NCBI GenBank assembly: GCA_025024175.1
Contig: QCXZ01000064.1
Span: 52,349,325-52,413,324 of the forward strand
DNA: 64,000 nucleotides
Reading direction: 5' to 3'
Origin: Rhyzopertha dominica
Lineage: Eukaryota; Arthropoda; Insecta; Coleoptera; Bostrichidae
The notes beneath the pieces were generated by a model. The model was not told where the DNA came from. It saw only the letters and a list, made by a program, of their open reading frames with translations, and searched no databases. Shown piece by piece: positions 23,385 through 35,195 of this stretch; position 1 is the first letter of the stretch; each line of letters opens with the position of its first letter. The position numbers and the translations under genes are program-made.

Positions 23385-24935
23385 AAATAATAATAATAAT
23401 GCATTTATAACCCAACAGAAATTTCCATTTACAGGATAAAATAGAAAATTAACACTTTTATCAAATACACAGCACACACTATAATATAGTACACTACCGC
23501 TCGGTTACCACAAAAGACAATAGCTTTTTCAGACTATCACAATGAATGTCACAATGTCCAGATATCCTATTAAAGTTTTTCGACCTAACAAAAACGGGCG
23601 AGTTAACAAGCACATTGGTTCTAGCATTTGAACAATAAAAAGTGCCACATTCCCGGGAACCAAGCCTAGGTACTCTTATATTAAATAATGCCAGCAAAGG
23701 ACGGTTAACATCGCCATGAAATAACTTAAATAAAAATGTTAAACTAGTGCGTAACCTTCTAGCTTGCAGAGAACTAACCTTTGAAACAAGAGTGTATGAT
23801 TATATCCTCTATGCGGATAACAATTGTCTACTCTACAAAAACTTACGAAAATCGTCTCTGAATTTTCTCAGTTTGGTTTATGTGTACTTGATAAAGAGGA
23901 TACCATGTCAAACTGCAGTAATCCAACTTGGAACGAACAAAAGTGAAATATAAAGATTTCAGTACACTAATATTATTAAACGATGCTTAGTTGCGAAGAA
24001 TAAAACCCAGAGCTTTATAGACAGCTTTTACCGTAGAGTCTATGTGTCCAATAAAAGATAATTTACAATCATAACTCACACCAACATCTTTAACGCTGTA
24101 TAGCAGCGTACCAACTCGACTGCTTCAATTGTATAATTAAATATTAAAGCTAGCCTTCTAAGGGTAAAAGTGCAAACCTTACACTTGTCAATATTAAGGG
24201 GCAATCTATTCACAGCACACCATCTAGCTACACGGTTAATGTGGCCTTGCAATACTAAACAGTCATCCTCGCTGGATACCTCAGAAAATAATTTCAGGTC
24301 ATCTACAAAAAAAAGCAGATGATTGGATTCTAACGAAAGTGATAGATCATTTATAAACAACATAAACAGCAATGGCCCCAAGTTAGAACCCTGACGAACT
24401 CCGGAGGTCGCTAAAAAGTTGCATGACTTAAAACCGTTATATGTAACATATAATTTACGTTGAGTGAGATATTATTTTACTGTTGAACGAGATAATCACT
24501 CAATCCAAGTTTATCAAGTAGAACACAATGGTCCATCCTGTCGAAGGCCTTCGAGAAGTCAGTATACACTGCATCAACTGGACCTTTATTATCTATAATA
24601 TTTGTAGTATACTGCATAAACTGCGCTAAGTTAGTTACAATAGAACGTTTTGGATAGAATCCATGTTATTTAGGTGAAATGCTACGCTTAATTTCATTAA
24701 AAATTATATTATGCAATAACATCTCGAAAACCTTCGCAAAATTTGATAAAATTGCAATGGGGCGATAATTTTTTAGGTCAAAGGGATTGCTGCTCTTTAA
24801 AACAGAACACACTCTTGTAATTGAAGACAATATAAGATTAAACAAATAGCTTAAAGATGAGATGAGAACCCACGAACAATCTTTAATTAGAAAGCTAGGT
24901 ATCTGACCATCTGAAATAAATGCCTATATGGCATT
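23385..24935 (-). pseudogene. LINE (CR1/Jockey-like group) reverse transcriptase and C-terminal fossil
   Basis: Read 24935 to 23385 on the minus strand. The blocks of a non-LTR reverse transcriptase appear in order: DGQIPSFLIKDCS; NYRPIAILSNFAKVFEMLL; VYTDFSKAFDRMDH (first catalytic Asp, motif A); SGVRQGSNLGPLLFMLFIND (motif B); FFVDDLKLF (motif C, Asp pair near 24298-24303; most relatives have Y/F-A-D-D); LPLNIDKCKV. After frame changes come a thumb-like region (SKLDYCSLTWYPLY) and the C-terminal block (HGDVNRPLLALFNIRVPR ... ARTNVLVNSP). The 3' end is a short ATT repeat (AATAATAATAATAAT at 23386-23400 on the plus strand). The endonuclease domain and ORF1 are absent, so the copy is 5'-truncated, as is usual for target-primed insertion. 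Stops (for example between SISPK and HGFYP) and at least two frame changes show it is dead. Confidence 0.9.
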
Positions 24936-25930
24936 TTAATGCTAGATGTTGTATTAGTAAAGCTGTAACTGTTAGATCATCCTTCGTGCTGCTCTCGAAG
25001 AATAAAGTTGTCTTTCTAAAAACCGCGTTCGCTAAATAAACAGCGTAGTCGGTAGGATCTGCCGCAAANTTGATCCTAAAAACCTAGTTAACGCGNTTCG
25101 TGAAGGGCACAAGCCCTAGTAACCTAGACTCACTGANGAAGCGANGCCGACNAGCGACGATTTCCAGGACGCCTTCCGCAGAGAAAAGCGACTTCCCGGA
25201 ATCAGACGTGAACGCCTAGTATACACTGCGAGAGCGACTTCCGAGAACGTGTACGCATTGCAAGGTAGGAGAAGTGCATTTATGTCAAGTGATCCCGATC
25301 CGGGGAATCAATCAATTAGATCTCGAAGCAGATAACCTGTTACTAGAAATATAATAATTCTATCGCAAACCATAAGTAACACAAAAATCAAGAAAATGGC
25401 CACTCGAATTTTTTTCAAAGTAAATCAATACTTAGTCATATTCGGCAGCCCAACCCAAGTCAAAATTAGCTACAAGGAAACATGCTCCAGCAAGTAGATT
25501 CGGGACACCTTCCTCTTCAAAGGAAATTGAAACTGTCACATCTACGTCACCGGCCAGCTATTACGTTCCAGCCAAACTCCAGAAGCTAACCAATTCTGTT
25601 AGAAGACCTCAACCTTACAGCAGAGAAGGTCCCAAGCAACACGCTGCCGAAATTGGAACTATCAAAATTAGAAATGTCTAAATTAAGTCATAATATTCAA
25701 ATTTTACAGCCAACCTCAGAACGAATATACGCAGACACTCTGCATTTATGCAGCACCGCCATGCTGTATGTTGCTGTCATTATACGTTATACGTAGCATT
25801 TTCCTGTTACACCTACGGAGAAATTCAAGTAAGAAAAACGCAGCCCAAAATCCGGAGGAAACTACCCCTACAGGAACCAAGCAAAACAAAATTTTGTTTG
25901 AACTTGTGTCAGGCAAATTTTGAGGTTCTT
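24936..25930. other. no gene seen; N-containing patch 25070-25150
   Basis: The segment around 25000-25330 is more GC-rich than its neighbours and has five single N calls, suggesting a collapsed repeat. I recognise no protein similarity on either strand. Confidence 0.35.
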
Positions 25931-25933
25931 CGT

Positions 25934-26036
25934 CTTTGACAAAGATTACAGGTGTAATCGAAACGTCAGACTATTAACTTTTTGTCAGTGTTTTCAAGTG
26001 ACAGCGATCTATCCGACAAAATATTATCTTAAAGCT
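25934..26036 (+). repeat. second copy of the 20.4 kb repeat
   Basis: CAAAGATTACAGGTGTAATC, CTTTTTGTCAGTGTTTT and AAAATATTATCTTAAA align with 20384-20482 in the same orientation, with small indels. Confidence 0.7.
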
Positions 26037-26160
26037 ATTATAGTTTTATGGTTTATCTAGTAAAAATGAAGTACAAGGCTGAGGAGGGGCAATGAACTCC
26101 TACGCGCGTACAAGTGGATCACTACCTATAAGTATTCAATAAATTCCAGAAATTGCTCCT

Positions 26161-27020
26161 AATTGATTGATTGATTGATTGATTAAACCGGCGTACGGTC
26201 AGCATTTCTGCCACTCCCGGATATACCGTCGGGCCGGTCGACTGTGCTGGGTTGGAGGGGTACATGCTGATTGCTGGCAGTGCGACTGCCTAGCGCATGT
26301 TAAGGCAGTATAAGGACTGAATGGGAGGAGTTATATAGGTAACATTCATTTTCTTTGAATGTTTTCTTGGTGCTGTTGACATCATTGGTCCACGTCAAAG
26401 TCGCTTGATTAATTTCTTGTGCCTTGTGATTTCTGTTCTAGCCATTATTTTTCATTTTTTTCCTGGTTTCTGAATTATCCTCTCTATAGTTGTCCTTCGT
26501 GTAAAGCACGGTCTTCCTCTTTTTCGTTGGTCTCCGTTTAGCTCATAAGTTTTTCGTGTGGTTTGCTTCTTTCCTTTAGATGAGTCTCTAGTATTTGATG
26601 TCGGTTTGGCTCGGCTGCATTGTTCTTCTTGTTGGAGATCGTTTAAGNGTGTTGAAATTATCTCGGCATTTTCCATTGANGTTTACGTTGTTCGTAGTTC
26701 TTGAACAGTTTCTTCCAAGCTACTTCTGAACTTCGAGGGTAGTTTCCGTCTTCCAGGATTTTATGTACCACTATTGTGTAATTTCTTGTATACACTTAAC
26801 GATATACATGGAACATCACTATAGCGACCGTAACATTGAAAATAGTAACGCAAACATAAGTACATAACACCTGGACACAATGTGAATTAAACTCTTACAA
26901 TTTTATGTAGTTGTTCGATTTCTGTATCTTGTTTAGGTTTCTCTTTCACGATGATATTGACGTTTGCTTGTGTGATTTCATCTGTTTGTCCGATCGCTTG
27001 CTGGAGATCTAGATGGGGTG
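26161..27020 (-). pseudogene. retroelement remnant with (TCAA)n tail, ORF1-like pieces
   Basis: On the minus strand, protein-like pieces precede a GC-richer 3' segment (26185-26370) that ends in a TCAA repeat (26162-26185), a tail type typical of non-LTR retroelements. The first piece (about 27013-26903) reads LDLQQAIGQTDEITQANVNI, is rich in Lys and Glu and runs 41 codons before a stop. The second (about 26760-26452) reads SLEETVQELRTT, a stop, then MENAEIIST-LNDLQQEEQ and a basic tail with RKRGRP, DSSKGKKQ and similar runs. The heptad-like acidic helix followed by a basic region is reminiscent of LINE ORF1 or gag-like proteins, but I cannot name the family. The AT-rich gap between the two pieces may be an insertion. 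Confidence 0.45.
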
Positions 27021-30000
27021 ATGATCTAGGAAATTATTCTTGAATGTGTGCATTTTTATATATATTATATATTATATTTAATAAATTCTAGAAATTGCTC
27101 CTGAAAATAAAATAGCGAATGCTCTTTTGTAGTTGATACTTGATATTTCAGGATGAGATTTGACTTTTCGAACTGCGGCATTGAAGAAGAAGCGTACCAA
27201 TAAATAAAAGTGGCATGAGATGTGCAGATGTTGTAATTTACAACCAAGGACCGACGTATAATATAACAGATGATTTACTTTTAGAAATGGCTAACAAACT
27301 GAAGTTTTAAATCATACTGCAAAGGCTAAATGAGCTCAAGCATTAAGAATGTTCCATATGCTAGTAGAAATCACAAACCAATGTGCAGGTTGCAGAGGAA
27401 AGGTCCTAAACTACGTCCTGATACCTATGTTCTTGTTAGTGCTGTATAGAAACGCTGTCGTTCTTAGTTCTATCCCAAGGAAATCCTGAGTGTTGGAAAT
27501 GAACGTTCGGCAGATTTTGGTTGTCAGACTACTTCGCCCGAATTCACGTGACAAGGAATAAACTGTTGCCATTTGCTTATTTTATTATTGTGGGAGTTTT
27601 GAGATGCTCCTTAGAAATATTCAGTTCATGTGACATTGGGCAGGAGGGCAATATTGCAATACATCGTAAACGAAAATTTAAAGAAGATTGTGTCAAATTA
27701 AATGTGGATGTATAGCACTTTGAAGCCTAATTACGTTTTGTACATGAAACGTCCTTTATGCATCTCATGCGTCTCATATATAAAATCAATTATCCATGAA
27801 GTCGACCTTTTTATAGGGCTGGAAGCTTGCGTAGGAATTATTGTCGATTTAAATCAGTGCAATAGCTATATATAGAATATGAACAACGGAGATCACAATT
27901 ATCTGCCTAACACAAATTATTCTCTGCAAAAATACTTTAGGCAAATACTTTTTTGAAACAAACAGAACCTCTTTAAAGACAGCTATTAAATTAAAAAAAA
28001 CCATTTAGCACCTACTACACAAATCATTAGTAAGGGTTTTGCAAATGAAAAAAATGGTAGAATGCGTATATCAATTATTGCGGGGATGTTTACAAAATAT
28101 CGTAGCAGGTTTTTATGCCTAAGAAGCTAGATTTGCAGCGATGGAAATGAGTCAGTTGTAGGCCCTCGCAGGAAAGTTTTGACAACAAAAGCTGCTCAGG
28201 GAAGTTTGTTATAAAATGGGTTTTACGGCTATACTGTCAAAAAATGTGTTACGGCTGCCGCGATAATTAGTCCGTTAAATTAAAGTTTTGTTGCTTGATT
28301 ACAATACGCTCCGGCCAAGAAAATGAATAAAGCAAAGGTGTCCTATGAATCTGCTAAATTTGATAAGAACGGAACATTGGAATAAAACAAATGCATATAC
28401 GTGACACTGAGCTGTATATAGAAAATTTGACACAATGCAATGGGTTGTTGGAAACATACTATTTGTAAACATAAAAAGTGAGAATAAAAAATGTACTCTA
28501 AACTTGACATTTATTTTAGAGGTCAGAATAAATATAAATTGCCATATTTTGGGGGGCACTTGCGGCTCGTTTCCGGTCTGGCTGACAGTCGAACAACGTC
28601 TTTCCTGCTATCAACTTAAAACGCATATAATTTTCCATATCCACTTCCAGCCATAACAAAACGAAAACTGAATGGTGAACACCTATAACCTCATAAGAAT
28701 AATAAAACTTACACATTAAAGTGATCTTCACAACAGAAAAACAAACTGCGATTTCGGCACATCACGCCTAGTGGCCTTAAACTACTTTTCTCACGTTGAT
28801 AATCTCGAGGAACGGTTACAAGAATTTTATTAGTGGTAGCCAGGTACAAAAAACACTTGTTTTGTTTTCCATACACAATAGATGCTTGTAAAACTACACA
28901 AATCACTTTTTGGTGCGACCTCTTACACCGCCCTTTCAATAAACACCACACAAAAACTTTTCCAATACAAGAATAATACTTAATTGTCTCTGGATACTAC
29001 ACCATTAAACAGCACGCTCTTCGGTAATGTTTACGAGACACTTGACGTCACGACTTGAATAACCTTGGATAGAAGAGCTTTGGCGGTGACTCCTAAGATT
29101 CAAATTTCAGACCAGAAATTCTCTACCTACATATATTTTTTTGTTTTTTTTTTTATTTAACATGGCGTACAATATAAATGCACTTCAAGATTTATTATAC
29201 GTAATTAAAAAAAAGTAATTCGCAATTGATATCTTACTAGTAGTTTTGGTGTACATTGGAAACTTGTATAGGCAGTTGCGTATTATGATAATGCGTGATT
29301 GACTTTTGAACCTCGTTAAAATATAGATTTTGCTTGCGAAAAGTAATTAATTTTACCTTATCTACCGACGTTTCGTTACTATACTGGCATATATTGACCA
29401 AAATAAGAATTGTTTGGGGGTTCCTACGTAGTCACTGAAGGAATTTTTTTTGTCAATTTCGATTGCGAGCTACGACTTTCTGATTAGCTATTGACTTTTG
29501 CTACTAAGCGATACTTTCTCTGGCGGCGTTTCTTCTTACCAGTACACGAGGTTAGTTTTGTTTTTATCTGATGACTTAGTATAATAGCGCCGGCTATCCG
29601 TTCATTTTTGCGGTGTTTTTTATTTTCAAGGTCGTTTATCCATTGGAATTTTGTAACACATATTAACTACATAGTCCGTTAAAAGACTATCTAGTAATTG
29701 TGGATAAGTCGTGTGATACAAACTTCAGCAATAATTCTTCAAATTTGCGATATTGCCGTGAGAATGTACATCGGCAATATAAACTTCTACAAAACAAAAA
29801 CTTTTAAACACAAAATATTCGTATTGCGATAAAAGAAGAACTTTACCTATAGCGCGCATACCTGCGAATCGACAAAGACTTGTTTTTGATCCACCATTCT
29901 AAGCAAATTTTAGCTATCCGTGACTTTGCGGGTATTTGCTTTTTCTAAGACTGTCCTAGTTAAAAACAAAGAGAAAGTAGCTATTCTGATGCTGGTTTAT

Positions 30001-30600
30001 AACAGTTATATAACTAGTTGATTTTAAAACAGAATTAATACACGTTCGGTCTCGATATTGCACCAGCTAAACCCAGTCCAGTCAGAGAGCCACCAATTTT
30101 CTTTAAACAACAAGAAAAGTGAAATATATTGATGAGTTACTTTTTATAACCGCACTGCGAAAACTAGACTGCAAGTTATCAGCTAAAGATTATATTCTGT
30201 AATGGATGAAGAAAGAAAACCTCAATTAACGTTTTACTCTTTACTAATGTAAAAATTATTTAGTTATAAGCCAGAAGGGCATAACAAGCAATTAGTAAAT
30301 TGATATTTCTTGGTTTGAACCAATCATTTAACATCGGCTCACAAAATTTGAGCAAGCCATCACAGAGCAATAATTAAACAAGGTAAATACACAAATAAAG
30401 TTACTGGCATCGTACTGATAATTGCTATCAATAAAAGCGCGCCTAAAATTGGAGTATATATAATATGATAGGTATAACTTCCACATTCAACGGATGGGAA
30501 GTGTTGTATCGCAAAAAAAATTTCAAAATTTTTATTTGCTCATTCGCTTTTAAATGGCCGAAAACGCAAAAAAAAACAAAATTTGAGCAAAAACAAATTT
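27021..30600. other. 3.6 kb with no recognisable gene
   Basis: Nothing identified. The largest open frames (up to 86 codons) overlap one another on opposite strands around 28.3-28.9 kb and look like chance. There are poly-T runs near 29130-29150. Confidence 0.4.
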
Positions 30601-30625
30601 CTTGTCTGTGTCTGTCTGTCTGTGA
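30601..30625 (+). repeat. CTGT-type microsatellite
   Basis: CTTGTCTGTGTCTGTCTGTC then TGTG, an imperfect tetranucleotide run. It is followed by about 150 bp of moderately GC-rich text that may belong to a mobile element I cannot name. Confidence 0.6.
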
Positions 30626-30884
30626 TTTTGCTTGCATACACGCTAACTTTCGAAAGACTTAATATATGAACTTGAAATTTGGCAAACGTATAAATCTCAA
30701 ATACCCAAAGCGACCTATTGTTTGTGGGGTTAGTAGGGTATCGGGAAGGGGGCGATATTGTGAGGTAACTACCCTTTTTGCATATTTTTATTTTTATTTT
30801 TTTTTTCATTTTAGTATATGATTAGTAGCATAACTGTGAGTATTACTAGTTCTTATAAATTTTCGGTGCCGCAAACTGTTCAGA

Positions 30885-31240
30885 AGATATTAGCAAAAGA
30901 GCGTCACTTAAAGGAAACGGCTTTTCTTAAATATCTCCGAATATATTTAATATATTCAAAAATGAAAATACCATCAGATAGGAATTAAAATTTCTCACAA
31001 AAAAAATGTCTTAGAAAATTTATCCAAAATTTTGACATTTTCGACATCAGAATGCACTCTTGTAATTTTTTTGTTAAGTTAAGAATTTTCGAGTCTGTTT
31101 GTCTTAGAAAAAATGTGTAGGGAGAAAAAAAATGCTCAAAAGCTGATTACTAATTGTATAGTATAAAAAATAAAGATGTAAATGTCATTTTGACAATTGG
31201 ATGTGGAAGTATTGATTCAATTTGCAGCGGTTTTTTTATC
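30885..31240 (-). repeat. dispersed repeat family, copy B (inverted, deleted)
   Basis: The reverse complement of this segment follows copy A at 16866-17345 from AAACCGCTGCAAATTGAATC through GTGACGC and GCTAATATCTTCT. Two stretches of copy A are missing. The first deletion joint lies at CTCG, which is present at both edges of the deleted part in copy A (after AAACAGAC and before AAAATTATTAA), so it looks like a microhomology deletion. Confidence 0.8.
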
Positions 31241-32400
31241 TGTTATCCAGCCAAGTAAAGGCGAACGTTTTAACAGCAGCGTGAACAGTAAAATCCCAAG
31301 GTGAACGATATCCCAGCGCCCTGGTCACGTAAAGCCAGAAAAATATGAAATCTATGCGCCTCAACTCTCAGAATTGGAATACAGCCGCTGTAGAATCCAT
31401 CTGCTACTCCGATACGAGTTCGAGAATGATAAGCGCAAACAAGAATAACTTGATAATTAGCGAAATGACCCTAAAAGATCTACACGCACCTTAGGCTAGC
31501 TATCTTACCTCCAGTGATCAAGGGTATTAGAAATCAACGAACCGGAAAAAATAGTGTGTTCCCTAGTAGGCCTCGCCAAAATCCCAACAATTTGGAGTCC
31601 AGTTAGAGTAAATACAATTACCTGGTTATCAATGCGAATACGAAATTTATGCTCTAAGATTTGAGAAACGAAATAAACACAATACTTTCGGAAGAATGAA
31701 CCTTTTTTTCATGGACCACGCAAAACGCACCGCCAACAAAATTCCAAAGTTAGCAGCACCTGCTGGAAGAAAATGACTCGTGTTGAAAAATCGCTAAATC
31801 ACATGATTTCGGGGATGGTTGAAATGAAAGCGTTACAAGCTCTGTTTTAATTTGGAAGACTAAAGAGATACAGTCACTCAGTTATTTTTCCTTGTAGTTA
31901 GCTTACCTACATATGGAATTAAAATTGGGGCATCTGAACAAGACTGATTAAATTTCTAAAGTATGAATGCTACATGAGCGGCCGAGGTTCGTTTTTCTTC
32001 CTTTTAGGTGCCCAAGAGTCCATAGATGACAAAACAGCTATTGTAAAGATGTACGTATAATGAAAGCAGGACCAAAATACATTATACGAAAATTAATATA
32101 GAGGTATATAAAACATGGGTGGGTACGAAAGAAGAAAAATAAAGCATCTGATTGAGTATAGTAAAAGACGATTGTATTTACCAACAAGTAGAACATCTCT
32201 TATGCAAAGGAAATTCATTTAATACCGGGTTGTGCGATTCCGCAGAACTGCTGAGATACGTTACGTCTCTCTGACACGGGCTTAAACTTACAGGTGGCCG
32301 AAGTAATTTATCTTATGTAAGCTTGTGAAGTCTGTAAAGGATAGAAACAAAAATGCTTAACTTCACCAATTATTGCAATACACCAAATAAAAATAATAAT
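31241..32400. other. no gene seen
   Basis: The segment 31240-31800 is more balanced in base composition than its neighbours but shows no protein similarity that I recognise. Confidence 0.35.
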
Positions 32401-32432
32401 ATTTCAGTACTGGCTCTTTGGTCTTGATTAAT

Positions 32433-32999
32433 TTACGCAGTCGCTTTCAAAACCTCCAATAATGGCCGTACTCTGTTCCACGCATAATCCCGTCGCAGAA
32501 ATGCGTCAATCCCGTTTTCAGCGCATCCATGTGACATAGGCATTTCATTACTGAGGTTTTTTGCTTTATTATGGAAAACAACGCATTGAGTCCCTACTAC
32601 GTATTTTGTTGGGCAACGTTTGTGCTCCAAATGTTGGGCTGATTGGGCTGTCTTGCTGAAGCGTATTATTACTCTTCTCCATCGTGACGTAATACTCCAT
32701 CGCCTAAATAATAGAAGTATGCGTTTCTGGTAAAGGGTGTCGTTAATTTTGACAGTCCGAACCAGGAAAATACACTCAGCGGCACATAAAACGATCCAGG
32801 CGTATTTTTTAATGTACTTGTTTCTGTTGGAAACGCATCGTGTCGCTATTTGTCCTTGATGTATGAAACTGTTTAACAAAGAAAGTAAAAAGAGAAACAA
32901 GCAGAAATCGTGTTTAAACGCGTTTTCTTTTATTTTTTTTAACGGCGTCGTTTTAATCGCTCCTTCTAAACGTTTAGATAGAAAACATTCGTTAGGCAT
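32433..32999 (-). other. 188-codon open frame, unknown status
   Basis: This is the longest open frame in the window: Met at 32999, stop at 32433, with an in-frame stop just upstream of the Met. The product is basic, with a hydrophobic stretch about residues 30-45 (HDFCLFLFLLSLLNSFI) and an Arg/Trp-rich middle (FRRWSITSRWRRVIIRFSK). I recognise no domain. It ends 29 bp from the start codon of the Tc1 fossil on the other strand, in divergent arrangement. In DNA of this composition a chance frame this long would be rare, though the local GC is higher than average. It could be a degraded transposon-associated frame, an unknown gene exon, or chance. Confidence 0.25.
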
Positions 33000-33028
33000 T
33001 TGTCAATTACCTACTGTCATACTAACAA

Positions 33029-34061
33029 ATGGCTGAAAAACATACTAAAATGGTTTTGAGTGCAACAGACTCAGCGAGAGCAATTGCTTTAATTCAAGAC
33101 GGGCAGTCCCAGTATTATGCGGCTAGGGTGTAGGGGGTTTCTAGATGTAGTGTTCAGCGAGCTTTAAATCGATTCAGAGAAACGGGAGCATACACAAGAA
33201 AAGTTGAGTCGCGCAGAAGAAGATGTACAAATCACCACGATGATCATTTTATGACGTTAAGGGTGTTGCGTAACAGGAACAGTACTGCAATTGCGGTGAG
33301 GAATGAATTGGAGGATTGTGAAAGGAACAGCTGTAAGTGAAAGAACTGTAAGGAGAAATTTGAAGTAGTATGGATTAAGTGCAAGAAGACCAGCAAACGG
33401 TCCAGAATTAACCAGGGGTCACCGAGTTGAACTACTTCGCTTCGCCAGAGAAGATCGCAACTGGGGCATTGAGGAATGGAGCAAAAGTTATTTTCAGCGA
33501 TTAATCTAGATTCTGTCTCCGATCACCAGATGGTCGCCAGCGGGCATGGAGACGAACTGGAGAAAGATTTGCACTATACAATATTGTTCCAAGGCTTAGC
33601 TATGGGGGTGCTCGATAATGGTGTGGGGAGGTATTGGTGTTGAAGCTCGAACGGAACTAGTGGTGGTTCATGGAAACAGACTGAATTTTGATTGGTACAT
33701 TCGCGATATCTTGGAGTTCTATGTTGTTCCTTTTGCTCCAACTATCGGCGACAACTTTGGGTTTATGCAAGATAACGCCCGTCCTCACGTTGCACGCATA
33801 GTAAATGATTACCTGGATGAGGTGGGCATTACATGGCCAGCAAGAAGCCCGAGTTTAAATCCGATAGAGCATGTCTGGGATATGCTTGGAAGAAAGATCA
33901 GAGCTCAAATTCCCGCCCCTAAAAATTTGGCAGCACTCAGGGAAGCACTGGTACGAGATCGGGAAAACCTTGATCAGGGAAGCATACGGAAACTCTTTGA
34001 GGGGATACCAAGACGCATAGAAACCGTAATGCGAGCTCGCGGAAGCAATACACAATATTAG
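33029..34061 (+). pseudogene. Tc1-type transposase fossil, DD34E family with a 3-residue deletion
   Basis: The start is at 33029 (MAEKHTKMVLSATDSARAIA). A helix-turn-helix region follows (stop in ARV-stop-GVSRCSVQRALNRF, near 33131). The frame changes near 33315 and again around 33490-33610. The paired-like linker (VSERTVRRNLK, SARRPANGPELTRGHRVELL) and GRQRAWRRTGERFALYNIVP are readable in different frames. The first catalytic Asp block (FSDESRF in relatives) is destroyed by indels near 33493-33515. The last 147 codons (33618-34061) are open and contain MVWGGI, the second Asp in MQDNARPHVA (33771-33773) and the Glu in SLNPIEHVWD (33867-33869). Only 31 residues separate Asp and Glu, where Tc1 elements have 34: GIT joins WPARS directly, so three codons are lost near 33834. 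No terminal repeats were found. Confidence 0.9.
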
Positions 34062-34069
34062 TTTTCTCA

Positions 34070-34955
34070 ATTTGTTCTGTTCGATTCTTCTTTCACCTAT
34101 GTTCCTCGTGTTGTTCTGTTATCTTTTTTGTTCATTTTGTTTCTGTTGTTTAATTAAATTTAGTATAGGGCTTNATGATGGTGTTTAATTTATGAAAAAT
34201 CATTGCATGGGCACAAAAAAATTATAAAGATGCAGGAAGTTTCTAGTCAGCCTATAGATAGACTGACCATTCTGCACACATGCGTAGAGCACTGATTAGG
34301 AATAGTGCCACGTCAGCAAAATATCTCATACATCGATAATGCCGTACTAAAATTTTACAATCAGAACCCTGCCTGTAACACGGGGAATCCCTTAACACCC
34401 GTTTTACCGTACCTACGCTGGTGGTCATGTTCGTAACTGCCGGAGTAAGTGCTCCTCCCAGCTGTGGGATTTGTAAGCGAGGAGCCGCCTGCAGCAATTT
34501 GCCATAAGCAGACAGACGTTTCAAGCCATGAATTGCGGCTGCGGGAAGCCTTCGGTACCTGTCATTTATAAATAATGGTCGTTGCCTGTTTAAGCGACAG
34601 GTAAAGCACTCAAAATAAATATTTGTTTAATGTAAGTGATGCCTTCCGTTGGGTAACTGTATATATTCACAAATGGGTTATGGTTAGCTAATGTATAAAG
34701 CCCAGAACTAAAATAGATTACGGTTGATGCGGAGGAATCATCGGTTCGTTGGTAAGACCAATTCAAAGAAGGAAATTTTCTGGTGGTTTCACAAAATAGT
34801 TACAAAGGTCGCTCGACTCAGTTTTCTGTTATAAAAAGTGAGAATCGGTAGCATATCATTATGATTCGCTTATCAAACCACTTTTGTAATATAATAATCC
34901 TCATTTTCTTGATTAGGCACAACCGCAAATGAACTATTGCTTTTTGCCAATGGCA
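34070..34955. other. no gene seen
   Basis: The first 130 bp may be the non-coding 3' part of the Tc1 element. Beyond that nothing is recognised. Confidence 0.35.
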
Positions 34956-34960
34956 AGATT

Positions 34961-35195
34961 AAAATGCATGCTTATGGTTATACTGCCTACACTGCAACCT
35001 GCTACAGACAGATCCGTTTTGCTTTTACTAAAGCTCCTCAGTGCAGTGCATATAAGTGCTTTTGCCTATATTGCAAAGCAATGATATGATCTTAGTGAAA
35101 AAGTATGTACAAAGCAATGGCATCTGTCAGCAACAAACTGACATGAAGACAAAGTCCGCTAGCTGTCTTAAGGGGAACCACTTCCTTATTAGTTA
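34961..35195. repeat. repeat family X, copy 2 (rearranged)
   Basis: It begins AAAATGCATG exactly like copy 1 and shares CTACAC-GCAACC, a GATC-TTTTGCT-type block and CTCAGTGCAGT. The distal part (about 35110-35180, ATGGCATCTGTCAGC ... GACAAAG) matches copy 1's right end only when reversed, so this copy has an internal inversion or belongs to a subfamily with reversed ends. Confidence 0.6.

Noticed and set aside
28299..28951. Cluster of 70-86 codon frames on both strands
   Set aside because: They overlap on opposite strands, have no recognisable domain and suit chance in AT-rich DNA.
33855..34070. 71-codon minus-strand frame
   Set aside because: Antisense shadow of the Tc1 C-terminal half.
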